Below, piece after piece: positions 57,627 to 64,000 of a stretch of 64,000 nt of DNA (within the stretch, counting starts at the first letter, position 1; the number at the start of each line of letters is the position of its first letter). The notes beneath the pieces were generated by a model. The model searched no databases and was not told where the DNA came from. It saw nothing but the letters and a program-made list of their open reading frames with translations. Both the position numbers and the translations under genes were made by a program. The stretch comes from Gammaproteobacteria bacterium (GTDB lineage: Bacteria > Pseudomonadota > Gammaproteobacteria > Burkholderiales > Rhodocyclaceae): the NCBI GenBank assembly GCA_018828385.1, contig JAHJVE010000014.1, positions 62,001 to 126,000 on the forward strand. Direction: 5' to 3'.

Positions 57627-57652
57627 AAAAAAAGCCCCGCAGCGAACGGGGC
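57627..57652 (-). terminator. Leftward-facing hairpin terminator between xis-like and primase genes
   Basis: Stem GCCCCG/CGGGGC with a 7-base loop, followed on the minus strand by seven T. No minus-strand gene is close, so it may stop antisense transcription from the right. Confidence 0.65.
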
Positions 57653-57689
57653 ATGGAGAGTCTTTTAATCCATCCAAGGCAAATCAGAT

Positions 57690-60044
57690 ATGGCTAATAT
57701 TATCAAGATCGGTGACTTCCCGAAAGTCGAAGCGAACCCCGACAGAGTTCCCTCATTCCTGCGCTGCAAGCCCTGCGCGAACTGGACGGCAGAACCGCGA
57801 AGCGGCCAGCCCGGCAAGTACAACAAGGCACCCCGTAACCCCCTGAACGGAGCAAAGGTCGGGGCGGATAAACCCGAACTGTTCGGCACTTTTGAGCAGG
57901 CAGTATCAGCCCTCGACAGCGGCAAATTCTCCGGTATTGGCGTTTTGCTCACGGGCGATGACAACCTGACCGGGGTTGATATTGACGACTACAAGGCGAC
58001 GTTCGAGCAAATGCCACAGGTGAAGGCATGGGTTGCCGAGGCACGCAAGGCCGGGGCTTATTGCGAGCTATCCCCCAGCGGCGAAGGGCTGCGCCTGTTC
58101 ATGCGTGGCAAGTTGCCAAGCAAAGGGCGCAAGGCAGGCCCGCTCGAAATATACGATAACGCCCGTTTTCTTACCGTTACCGGCAAATGTGAAAAGGCAT
58201 CCGGGGGCGAACTGATCGACGGGCAGCACCTGATAGACAGTTTCATCGCCATGCTGCCCGCACAGGAGCCAGTGGCCTCTCGCCAGATCGGCAGCATCAA
58301 GCCAGCCAGTAACGAGGCGGTCATCGCGCTCGTTGCATGGGCAACCGAGAAACGCCCGGCTTTGATGGCGGGGCACTGGGAGTTATCCGAAACCGATTTC
58401 GGGAGCACCGGCTATACATCGCAAAGTGAGGCCGACATGGCGCTGGTTGGCGAGATCGCACGGCAGGCTGTCCGCTCCGGGATTGCTGCGGACGAACTAG
58501 CCGACTGCACCCTGCGGGTTTTTGAACAGTCTGGACTGTACCGCCCCGAGAAGGCCCGCACGATTGAAAATTTCACCATACCGAAGGCTGTAGCCGCTGC
58601 GCTGGAAAGCGAGCCCTGTCTCGTTGAAACAAGGCAGGATGCCCCCGCCGAAAACAAGAGCGCCATATCGGCGGCAACCGAGTTTGCCACCGGGGAACCG
58701 GGCGACATCAAGGCCGCGACGGTGTTCGCGAAAACCTACTCGGGGCGCCTGCTCTACGCAGCACAGGGAGGACGCTGGTTGTACTGGGACGGCTCGCGCT
58801 GGTGCTGGTGCAATACCGGCGAGGAAATGCAGGCCGCTAAAAAGGTGGCGGACAAGGCGCTGGAATGGGCAAGCAAACTCTGCCAGCAAGACGCCGACAA
58901 AAACAAAAAGCGAATGGCCTTCGCCCTGCGCTTGCAGAATCTCCCCCGCCTGCAAGCCATGCTGGAACTGGCGAGGAGCGAACCCGGCATGACCATCGGC
59001 CACATGAGCGAATTCGACAGCGACCCGATGTTGATCGGTGCCCGCAACGGTGTGGTCAATCTCAATGATGGCGGCCTGCTGGCGCCCGACCAGAAAATGC
59101 TGATAACCCGCCAAATCGCGGCGGAGTATCACCCCGACGCCAAGTGCCCCCGCTGGCTGGAGTTCTTGAATCAGGTGATGCAAGGTGACACAGAAACAAT
59201 CGGCTTTCTCCAGCGCGCTCTCGGCTACACCCTGACCGGGACGACCACCGAGGAAGTCTTGTTCATCTGCTACGGGCACGGGGCGAATGGCAAAAGCGTT
59301 TTCGGGAACGTGGTTACCGCAATCATGGCCGATTACGGCCAGATGGCCCCCGCCTCCCTGCTCACCGCCCGCAAGGATGGTGACAGTGGCCCGCGAAACG
59401 ATGTTGCCCGCCTCTGCGGTGCCAGGGCGGTGCAGATCAACGAGACAAGCAACGGCGACCGTCTCGATGAGCAGGTTGTGAAGATGCTCGCCGGCCGCGA
59501 GATGATTTCCGCCCGCTTCCTGCACCGGGAATTCTTCGATTTCTGGCCGACCGCTAAACCGTGGCTGCGCACCAATCACCGCCCGATCGTGGTTGGAGAG
59601 GACTGCGGGATTTGGCGGCGCCTGCTATTAATTCCGTTCCGCCAGAAGTTCGCCGAGCATGAGCGCGACCCGTGGCTGGAATCGAAGCTGCTGGAAGAAC
59701 GCGACGGCATATTCGCGTGGATGGTGCGGGGCTGCCTCGAATGGAAACGCGGGGGCGGATTGAAACCCTCGGACATGGTACGCCGCGAGTCTGCCGGGTA
59801 TCGCACAGAATCAGACCTGCTAGGTGAATTCCTAGGCGACAAAACCGAAGCCGCCCCGAGCGAGCGCACAGGAGAGTCTGAACTCTATAGCCAGTGGCGC
59901 AACTGGAACGATCAAAACGGCACCCGCTCCGGCAGCAAGGCAAGTTTCACCCGCAAGTTGCACGAGCGCGGATTCTCACAGGAAAAGAGCAACGGAAAAC
60001 GCTACTACGCCGGGCTGAAATCCCGCCCGCAGGGGATCGGATAG
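57690..60044 (+). CDS. Primase-helicase (PrimPol-like plus D5/P4-type SF3 helicase)
   Basis: 784 residues. N-terminal PrimPol-like region (about 30-170): GVDIDD, SPSGEGLRLFMRGK, EIYDNARFLTVTGK. A D5_N-type region follows (RWLYWDGSRWCWCNTG), then the helicase with Walker A GHGANGKSVFGN and ARLCGARAVQINETSNGDRL. A C-terminal winged part (GSKASFTRKLHERGFSQ) may bind origin DNA. It likely starts autonomous replication of the excised island. AAGGC lies before ATG 57690. Confidence 0.9.
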   Translation: MANIIKIGDFPKVEANPDRVPSFLRCKPCANWTAEPRSGQPGKYNKAPRNPLNGAKVGADKPELFGTFEQAVSALDSGKFSGIGVLLTGDDNLTGVDIDDYKATFEQMPQVKAWVAEARKAGAYCELSPSGEGLRLFMRGKLPSKGRKAGPLEIYDNARFLTVTGKCEKASGGELIDGQHLIDSFIAMLPAQEPVASRQIGSIKPASNEAVIALVAWATEKRPALMAGHWELSETDFGSTGYTSQSEADMALVGEIARQAVRSGIAADELADCTLRVFEQSGLYRPEKARTIENFTIPKAVAAALESEPCLVETRQDAPAENKSAISAATEFATGEPGDIKAATVFAKTYSGRLLYAAQGGRWLYWDGSRWCWCNTGEEMQAAKKVADKALEWASKLCQQDADKNKKRMAFALRLQNLPRLQAMLELARSEPGMTIGHMSEFDSDPMLIGARNGVVNLNDGGLLAPDQKMLITRQIAAEYHPDAKCPRWLEFLNQVMQGDTETIGFLQRALGYTLTGTTTEEVLFICYGHGANGKSVFGNVVTAIMADYGQMAPASLLTARKDGDSGPRNDVARLCGARAVQINETSNGDRLDEQVVKMLAGREMISARFLHREFFDFWPTAKPWLRTNHRPIVVGEDCGIWRRLLLIPFRQKFAEHERDPWLESKLLEERDGIFAWMVRGCLEWKRGGGLKPSDMVRRESAGYRTESDLLGEFLGDKTEAAPSERTGESELYSQWRNWNDQNGTRSGSKASFTRKLHERGFSQEKSNGKRYYAGLKSRPQGIG

Positions 60045-60047
60045 GCG

Positions 60048-60153
60048 CAGGGCAGGTAGGGCGGGTTTAGGGGGTGTTTCGGGTAATTCCTCCTAGTGAT
60101 TTCTTTACGCGGAATTAGGTAAAAAAGGAACAAAACCTGCCCTACCTGCCCTG
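60048..60153. repeat. Long inverted repeat after the primase gene, possible origin or terminator
   Basis: CAGGGCAGGTAGGGCGGGTTT (60048-60068, shown with one mismatch to its partner) and its inverse at 60133-60153, with a 64-base centre and TTTTT after the right arm. GGTAGGG also occurs at 62416, 62433 and 63155. Origins of P4-type elements often sit next to the primase with such repeats. Confidence 0.55.
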
Positions 60154-60208
60154 TTTTTGACGACCCGCCCCCCTTGTGCAACCGCCACCAAAGAATACGA
60201 GGCTGAAA

Positions 60209-60553
60209 ATGTATAACAGTTATACCGCGATGCAACGTCAGAAGATGGAGCAGGCCATCCGTGCCCACCAGACCGCGCAACAAACCAAGGCACAAGTAAA
60301 ACAGGAACGAGTGCCCTCCTCCTTGTACCACCTCCGCGTTCTTCGTGAGTGGTGCGACGCCCAACCGCCTGCTATGCGCACCGTGGGGCTGCCGCTCGAA
60401 ACCATCTGTGCCGCTGCGTTCGCCAATGAGGCTCGCAGCCCTGCCCCTCGACTTGCTGCACAGGCATTACGTCAGCTTGGCTGGAAACAACGCCGGGATT
60501 ATCGAAAAGCAGCAGGCGGGCGCCGGTATTGGTTCGCCCCCGAAACTAACTGA
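60209..60553 (+). CDS. Hypothetical island protein, 114 residues
   Basis: ATG 60209 has GAGG before it. The N-terminal 40 residues are Gln/Lys-rich (QRQKMEQAIRAHQTAQQTK). The C-terminal part (LAAQALRQLGWKQRRDYRK ... RYWFAPE) resembles a small winged helix found near phage primases. Function unknown; order suggests a replication accessory. Confidence 0.65.
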   Translation: MYNSYTAMQRQKMEQAIRAHQTAQQTKAQVKQERVPSSLYHLRVLREWCDAQPPAMRTVGLPLETICAAAFANEARSPAPRLAAQALRQLGWKQRRDYRKAAGGRRYWFAPETN

Positions 60554-60572
60554 TCATCGAAAGGACTTTCAA

Positions 60573-61124
60573 ATGTCGAAAATACAATCCATCAAGGCCG
60601 CAATGAAGCGCGCTGAAGCACCGTTCAACAGCACGGCTTTCCGTCAGACCTGCGACGCACTGGGCATAAATGACAACTGGGGGTATCGCTTCGCAGCCGT
60701 GAAACGCACAGTGGAAATCGAACTCGCCAGCCCCGCCCGTGCAGCGTACCTCTGCATGCATCATGGCGCCGAAGCTATTACACAGGCTAAGTGGTTCGCT
60801 CTGAATATCGTTCAGCCGTTCCCCGAAACGGATTTTCAAGGGACTAAGAGACTCTGGCAAGACTTCCCGCTCAATCTGCGAACCCGCTTACAACCCGTGT
60901 TCAACTGTGGCGAACAGTTCGAGGGCATCGCTGAAATCGAGGAGCGTTTCCTCTTGTGGGAAAGCAGCTATCACCGGCACTTCGCTTCTATCGCACAGGT
61001 AGTTTCACTGGAGAAAAAGCACAAAGCTAAAACCGAGTTTCATCGCCTGTACCTGCGCGCATTCAAGGCGCAACTGCCAGAACTGGAGGAGATACTTTCT
61101 GAACTGGTTGGACTGGCTAGGTAG
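60573..61124 (+). CDS. Hypothetical island protein, 183 residues
   Basis: ATG 60573 with AAAGGA upstream, 20 bases after the previous stop. All-alpha, no membrane segment and no motif I recognise. Cys and Trp are scattered (WFALNIVQPFPETDFQG). It ends three bases before the 18-bp inverted repeat. Confidence 0.65.
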   Translation: MSKIQSIKAAMKRAEAPFNSTAFRQTCDALGINDNWGYRFAAVKRTVEIELASPARAAYLCMHHGAEAITQAKWFALNIVQPFPETDFQGTKRLWQDFPLNLRTRLQPVFNCGEQFEGIAEIEERFLLWESSYHRHFASIAQVVSLEKKHKAKTEFHRLYLRAFKAQLPELEEILSELVGLAR

Positions 61125-61127
61125 TTC

Positions 61128-61145
61128 GGGGGGTATGCCACCCCG
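61128..61145 (+). repeat. Left 18-bp inverted repeat of the HIRAN/GIY-YIG cassette
   Basis: GGGGGGTATGCCACCCCG; exact inverse at 62389-62406. Next to it a CCCCG/CGGGG mini-hairpin occurs at both ends. Confidence 0.85.
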
Positions 61146-61156
61146 GCGGGGGGGGC

Positions 61157-61996
61157 CTAAGCAAGGAGCAGATGCACCGAGTAGCTTATGCAGCCAGCCC
61201 CACCCACCAGTAAGAACAATGCGCCCCCGAGACAACCTGACGCCCCCTGTATTTTCTGATTTTCGTTTACCCAACTGGACGGCATTGGCCGTTTTTTGTC
61301 AGAAACTGAGAGGGGCACAGGTTGGTTTATCGGCCTAAATCCGACTCCTTGCCCGTTCGTTGTGCTGTTGTATAAATCAACATTGGAAGCAAGTCGTTTC
61401 TTAATTTCCAGTTCTTCTACTACCGCCAATTGTTGGGCGCCACACAGAGCTACCACCGATGCGCTAAAAGCGCGCTCCCCATTGGCAACGAAGTCTTCTT
61501 GGAGAATCCTGTTCCCGTGAGTGCCAAACCGAAGCTCTTGAAAATGACGGGAAACGCGCTTCTTGATGTCCTTGGAAGATCCAATATATTCGCGAGCAGT
61601 TTTGTAGTTTCGAATTGAATAAACGCCGGGGCTTGATGGCAGATTAGTCGAACCCAGACTTGATGCTGTTTCTGTAGTTGCGCAAGCCGTTCGATAAACC
61701 ACAGTAATGTGAATCTTTGGCGCACCCCCATTTAAGGATGCGTTTGCCACCTTCGCATCTTGAATAAGTGCTTGATCAACTAACGTCGCGTATTTCGGTG
61801 CGATTTCTCGCGAGACATGACCAAGCTTGGCGCCGGTAGCACGAATATGAATAGCCACAGCGTTTGGATCATGCGGGTTGTCCCATTCGTGACGCAGGGA
61901 CAAAGGCGTTCCTGGGCATAACAAGCCTTTCGTCAAAAGTGAGGGGGCACTGTAGTAGCCAGTTCCCTTGATCGTAAGAGTTACGCTCTGTGTCAT
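61157..61996 (-). CDS. HIRAN plus GIY-YIG nuclease-type protein with C-terminal membrane helix
   Basis: 279 residues. HIRAN domain (about 1-105: GYYSAPSLLTKG, LRHEWDNPHDPNAVAIHI), which in other proteins binds 3' DNA ends. GIY-YIG domain (about 123-205: GVYSIRNYKTAREYIGSSKD, later Arg in IKKRVSRHFQEL, His-Gly-Asn, and Glu in VVEELEIKKRL). A hydrophobic C-terminal stretch (CLGGALFLLVGGAGCISYSV) may anchor it. GIY reads GVY and YIG is present. This pairing is unusual. It reads against the other island genes, as cargo does. Confidence 0.82.
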   Translation of the reverse strand: MTQSVTLTIKGTGYYSAPSLLTKGLLCPGTPLSLRHEWDNPHDPNAVAIHIRATGAKLGHVSREIAPKYATLVDQALIQDAKVANASLNGGAPKIHITVVYRTACATTETASSLGSTNLPSSPGVYSIRNYKTAREYIGSSKDIKKRVSRHFQELRFGTHGNRILQEDFVANGERAFSASVVALCGAQQLAVVEELEIKKRLASNVDLYNSTTNGQGVGFRPINQPVPLSVSDKKRPMPSSWVNENQKIQGASGCLGGALFLLVGGAGCISYSVHLLLA

Positions 61997-62010
61997 GGAG
62001 AGACCGCCCG

Positions 62011-62298
62011 TTATTTTTTCAAGCCGGGAATTCCACCCTGAACCATGTGAGCGTGTTGCTTCTGATCTTTGTGGCGTGACAAGCGCACTCTCAAGCGAGA
62101 AATATTAAGATTCAGTTCGACGTTGCCCGGTTGCTGAACCGCCAGAAGTCTTAATCGGTCGAGTTCTTTTCTAAGCTGCGTTGCGGTGGGGTGTTTGGGC
62201 AATTCCACCAACGACTGATCATTCAACAGGGCCAACACTGCGTTTGCGCGTGCTCTCGCCTTGCGGCTAACTTTTAGGGGCAATTTATCGGCTCCCAT
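62011..62298 (-). CDS. Small basic protein, partner of the HIRAN/GIY-YIG gene
   Basis: 95 residues, mainly charged helices (VSRKARARANAVLALLNDQS, LNLNISRLRVRLSRHKDQK). The downstream HIRAN gene starts 14 bases after its stop, so they form a pair. It may be a regulator or an antitoxin-like partner; nothing in the sequence decides this. Confidence 0.6.
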   Translation of the reverse strand: MGADKLPLKVSRKARARANAVLALLNDQSLVELPKHPTATQLRKELDRLRLLAVQQPGNVELNLNISRLRVRLSRHKDQKQHAHMVQGGIPGLKK

Positions 62299-62314
62299 CC
62301 GAATGACATTGGAA

Positions 62315-62320
62315 AGTATA
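62315..62320 (-). promoter_or_regulatory. Extended -10 for the HIRAN operon
   Basis: Minus-strand TGTTATACT (extended -10) 17 bases before the ATG at 62298; the transcript would have a leader of about 10 bases and no clear ribosome site. Confidence 0.5.
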
Positions 62321-62388
62321 ACAGGGAGAGTTTTTCAGACATTTTCGAGAGAGCAAGATGTATGGAGGGCCGGGTGGAGTACCCCGGT

Positions 62389-62406
62389 CGGGGTGGCATA
62401 CCCCCC
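62389..62406 (-). repeat. Right 18-bp inverted repeat of the HIRAN/GIY-YIG cassette
   Basis: CGGGGTGGCATACCCCCC, exact inverse of 61128-61145. It lies in a 346-base gene-free stretch (62299-62644) that also holds another inverted repeat arm, two palindromes and a promoter. Confidence 0.85.
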
Positions 62407-62432
62407 CTCTATAGTGGGTAGGTCATCGGGTG

Positions 62433-62447
62433 CCCCTACCTATGTTG
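62433..62447 (-). repeat. Left arm of a 15-bp inverted repeat pair
   Basis: CCCCTACCTATGTTG, exact inverse at 63155-63169, enclosing the two small genes at 62645-63149. A local GGGTAGG/CCTACC hairpin also forms here. Confidence 0.75.
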
Positions 62448-62485
62448 CGCTCTCAAGCGGCCAGAAAACCCCATGGAAATCTGGA

Positions 62486-62497
62486 CTTACATGTAAG
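62486..62497. other. Perfect 12-bp palindrome, operator-like
   Basis: CTTACATGTAAG, just upstream of a promoter. Size and symmetry fit a repressor site. Confidence 0.4.
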
Positions 62498-62513
62498 CAA
62501 GTGACTGATTTTA

Positions 62514-62542
62514 TTGTATATTTTAGTTGAATACAGTCTAAT
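62514..62542 (+). promoter_or_regulatory. Probable promoter for the 62645 gene pair
   Basis: TTGTAT, 17 bases, TCTAAT. A second -35-like TTGACA lies at 62554. Confidence 0.5.
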
Positions 62543-62560
62543 GCGGTGCTACATTGACAG

Positions 62561-62576
62561 TGTGCGTTGACGCACA
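62561..62576. other. 16-bp inverted repeat in the leader, operator-like
   Basis: TGTGCGT-TG-ACGCACA, a perfect 7-bp inverted repeat about 12 bases after the expected transcript start. Confidence 0.45.
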
Positions 62577-62644
62577 GAACGGACAAGGGAAAGGCGGCAA
62601 CCTAACCCCTGCCCTAACCAACCCAGACTTATACGGAGTCCGAA

Positions 62645-62965
62645 ATGGATAACACCAATACTAGCATCGCCACCAAACTCGACCGCCTGACTAGCGCCCT
62701 CTCTCGTGCAAGCACAGAGGAGCTAGAAGCCTCGCTAAGTACCCGTGCCGGGGGTTTCACTTCATCGGAAACCCTGTGTATCCAGACCGCCCACAAAGCG
62801 ATTCATGCACAGGGAGATGCAGCCGCCGATACTGTCATGCAGGAATGGGAAAACGCATCCGTTCGGCTCGCTGATTTGATGCCGGGCATGTCCCGCCGAG
62901 AGATGGAATTGTTCAACCTTGCCGATAGCGCAGTGGAGCGGGCTTGCAGCCATGAATTCCAATAA
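62645..62965 (+). CDS. Hypothetical island protein, 106 residues
   Basis: ATG 62645 with GGAG before it. Helical and acidic (TKLDRLTSALSRASTEELEA; MSRREMELFNLADSAVERA). No family recognised. It overlaps the next gene by 14 bases. Confidence 0.65.
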   Translation: MDNTNTSIATKLDRLTSALSRASTEELEASLSTRAGGFTSSETLCIQTAHKAIHAQGDAAADTVMQEWENASVRLADLMPGMSRREMELFNLADSAVERACSHEFQ

Positions 62966-63149
62966 CTGCCCGAAGTGCAATAGCACACGCCTAGCTGTGG
63001 CGCATGTGTCCAGCGTAGAGCGACATGATCGCGTTTACTTGGGGGCTGCTGATGGATGGCAGTGCTTGGATTGCCTGCACCACTTCGGCGTTCAACCAAG
63101 CGAACCGGATGTAATTCTGCCTCTACCCGGTGCAACGGGGCTCGATTGA
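62952..63149 (+). CDS. Small zinc-ribbon protein, 65 residues
   Basis: ATG 62952. CPKCNSTRLAVAHVS ... WQCLDCLHHFG gives two CxxC knuckles of a zinc ribbon. Translation overlaps the previous gene. Such proteins on phage-like elements often touch transcription or replication; this is inference. Confidence 0.7.
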   Translation: MNSNNCPKCNSTRLAVAHVSSVERHDRVYLGAADGWQCLDCLHHFGVQPSEPDVILPLPGATGLD

Positions 63150-63154
63150 CAGCC

Positions 63155-63169
63155 CAACATAGGTAGGGG
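63155..63169 (+). repeat. Right arm of the 15-bp inverted repeat pair
   Basis: CAACATAGGTAGGGG, exact inverse of 62433-62447. Confidence 0.75.
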
Positions 63170-63177
63170 GACGAAGC

Positions 63178-63220
63178 CTGTCCTTCTCCTGTCCTTTTTG
63201 TCCTTCTAAACTGGAAGGAC
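63178..63220 (+). repeat. CTGTCCTT repeats, likely integrase arm sites (right)
   Basis: CTGTCCTTCTC (63178), CTGTCCTTTTT (63189) and TGTCCTTC (63199), with an inverted GAAGGAC at 63214. The first two have the same 11-base period as the pair at 56137-56158. Confidence 0.7.
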
Positions 63221-63252
63221 GGCACAGAGATGATTTTACGGACCCTGAAAGG

Positions 63253-63287
63253 CAAAAAACCCCGAAGCCAGTAGGCAACAGGGTTTT
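63253..63287 (-). terminator. Element-supplied terminator of tRNA-His
   Basis: Minus strand: AAAACCC ... GGGTTTT with an inner GCC/GGC stem, then TTGCC; six T in all. It lies 14 bases beyond the tRNA 3' end and replaces the old terminator now 7.3 kb away. Confidence 0.75.
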
Positions 63288-63300
63288 CGGCACAATATTT

Positions 63301-63356
63301 TGGGGCGACTGATGGGGCTCGAACCCACGACAACCGGAATCACAATCCGGGACTCT
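63301..63356. other. Right att site, within tRNA-His
   Basis: Identical over 56 bases to 56029-56084. It covers CCA, T arm, variable loop, the anticodon stem-loop and the start of the D side. Confidence 0.95.
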
Positions 63357-63377
63357 ACCAACTGAGCTACAGCCGCC
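63301..63377 (-). tRNA. tRNA-His (GTG anticodon)
   Basis: 77 bases with CCA encoded. G-1 plus acceptor GCGGCTG pairs with CAGTCGC (one G-T pair), discriminator C, D loop AGCTCAGTTGGTAGAG, anticodon loop ATTGTGATT (GTG), T loop GGTTCGAGC. The extra 5' G is the His identity mark. The gene is whole; the island sits at its 3' end. Confidence 0.97.
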
Positions 63378-63393
63378 GCTGAAGAAGGCGCGC

Positions 63394-63422
63394 ATTGTAC
63401 GAAGTTCCAAAGCGTCTGTCTA
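63394..63422 (-). promoter_or_regulatory. tRNA-His promoter
   Basis: Minus strand: TAGACA (63417-63422), exactly 17 bases, TACAAT (63394-63399). Five of six bases fit in each box. Start would be about 10 bases before the tRNA. Confidence 0.8.
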
Positions 63423-63530
63423 CAGCCAATCGGGCCTATTGTCGCTGTTCGGCAGAAGCCTCCGGCATTCGACCTGCCGTGATATTATTGTCCGCTTTAT
63501 TTTTCGGCTCCGAAGTCACAAGGAACTCTC

Positions 63531-64000
63531 ATGGAAGCAACTACTGCACAAGCTAACGAACTTGAACGCCGCATCGACCTCTCCATCGCCATTGCCGATG
63601 TCGAAAAGGTCATGGAACAGCGCCTGAAGCGCATGGGCAAGAACATGAAGGTACCGGGTTTCCGTCCGGGCAAGGTACCGTTCAACATCGTCAAGCAGCA
63701 GTACGGCGACCAGGCGCGCCACGAAGTGCTGTCCGAGGAACTCGACCGTGTTTTCGGCGAAACCGTCACCGAACAGAAGCTGCGCGTTGCCGGTTACCCG
63801 CGCATCGAGCCGAAGACGACCGAAAGCACCACGCACATCGAGTTCTCTGCCATTTTCGAGATCTACCCGGAATTCACCCCGGGCGAACTGTCGACTGCAG
63901 AAATCGAACGCCCGACCCTCGAAGTCAGCGCCGCTGAAGTAGACAAGACCCTCGACATCCTGCGCAAACAGCGCGTCTCCTATGAAGATGCCGACCGCGC
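63531..64000 (+). CDS. tig: Trigger factor, 3'-truncated by the window end
   Basis: ATG 63531 with AAGGAAC before it; 156 codons are visible and the frame is open at the end. N-terminal ribosome-binding domain with the signature GFRPGKVP. The peptidyl-prolyl isomerase domain would begin just beyond the window edge. It is the ribosome-bound chaperone for new chains, usually followed by clpP-clpX. Confidence 0.95.
   Translation, partial: MEATTAQANELERRIDLSIAIADVEKVMEQRLKRMGKNMKVPGFRPGKVPFNIVKQQYGDQARHEVLSEELDRVFGETVTEQKLRVAGYPRIEPKTTESTTHIEFSAIFEIYPEFTPGELSTAEIERPTLEVSAAEVDKTLDILRKQRVSYEDADR

Larger units (their letters stand above)
56029..63356. mobile_element. Integrated satellite-like island in the tRNA-His 3' end
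   Basis: Bounded by exact 56-bp direct repeats (56029-56084 and 63301-63356), which are the 3' part of tRNA-His including CCA. It carries a tyrosine integrase beside the left repeat, an excisionase-like gene, a primase-helicase, small unknown genes, and a HIRAN/GIY-YIG cassette. Both inner ends have CTGTCCTT repeats at 11-base period. No copy of the dispersed element that recurs every few kb elsewhere was found inside. No capsid, tail, lysis or conjugation genes are present, so it would need help to move. Confidence 0.93.

Noticed and set aside
62504..62535. dif-like site in the A/T-rich part of the island
   Set aside because: The sequence lacks the paired XerC/XerD half-sites; it reads better as a promoter.

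Overview
The window is a stretch of a GC-rich betaproteobacterial chromosome. Gene order and protein families (rpsB-tsf-pyrH-frr-uppS-cdsA-dxr-rseP-bamA-skp-lpxD-fabZ-lpxA-lpxB-rnhB; smc-zipA-ligA; dapC-dapD-pilU-dapE-prmB) fit Rhodocyclales, perhaps a Dechloromonas/Azonexus-like bacterium. The genus is an inference from memory of such clusters, not a search result.

Layout. 1-7.5 kb (mostly +): the 3' part of a FAD/Fe-S D-2-hydroxyacid (lactate-type) dehydrogenase, a UspA protein, PEP carboxylase with the PEP synthase regulatory protein, and an AraC/GyrI-type regulator. 7.5-22.4 kb (-): one long, tightly packed operon that runs from translation (rpsB, tsf, frr) through UMP kinase, undecaprenyl-PP, CDP-diacylglycerol and isoprenoid synthesis to outer-membrane assembly (rseP, bamA, skp) and lipid A synthesis. 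Many of its genes overlap by a few bases. 22.4-36.6 kb: rmlD, map-glnD, a purine-salvage and methyltransferase group, galU, ligA, a ZipA-like protein and smc. 36.6-43.5 kb: a guanine-deaminase-like enzyme, unknown proteins, a PNPOx/GAF pair, 2-oxoacid dehydrogenase E1 alpha and beta with a cytochrome c, and a DAACS-family symporter. 43.5-47.8 kb: a candidate immune locus with a SARM1-like TIR membrane protein, a broken ABM-domain gene and a 946-residue DUF4062/NB-ARC STAND protein. 48.3-56.0 kb: lysine/DAP biosynthesis with pilU, prmB, a spermidine-synthase-like protein and pepD.

56.0-63.4 kb is a complete integrated element of about 7.3 kb in the 3' end of tRNA-His. It has 56-bp exact att repeats, 11-bp-period direct repeats inside both att sites that look like integrase arm sites, a tyrosine integrase, an excisionase-like HTH protein and a primase-helicase, followed by a possible origin. 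It also carries a HIRAN plus GIY-YIG protein and a small partner gene, flanked by exact 18-bp inverted repeats. The architecture is that of a P4-like satellite or replicating island with cargo. Trigger factor (tig) begins after the tRNA and runs off the window.

The most unusual signal is a dispersed element of about 35 bp: a CTACGGTCAACCGG core followed by two A/T-rich tracts about one helical turn apart. I see ten good copies and several decayed ones, in intergenic DNA and in frame inside conserved genes. None lies in the island. All good copies left of 31.0 kb point one way and all right of 34.7 kb point the other. Its layout resembles a DNA-uptake signal or another chromosome-polarity motif. 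It is not a feature I can name from a known family.
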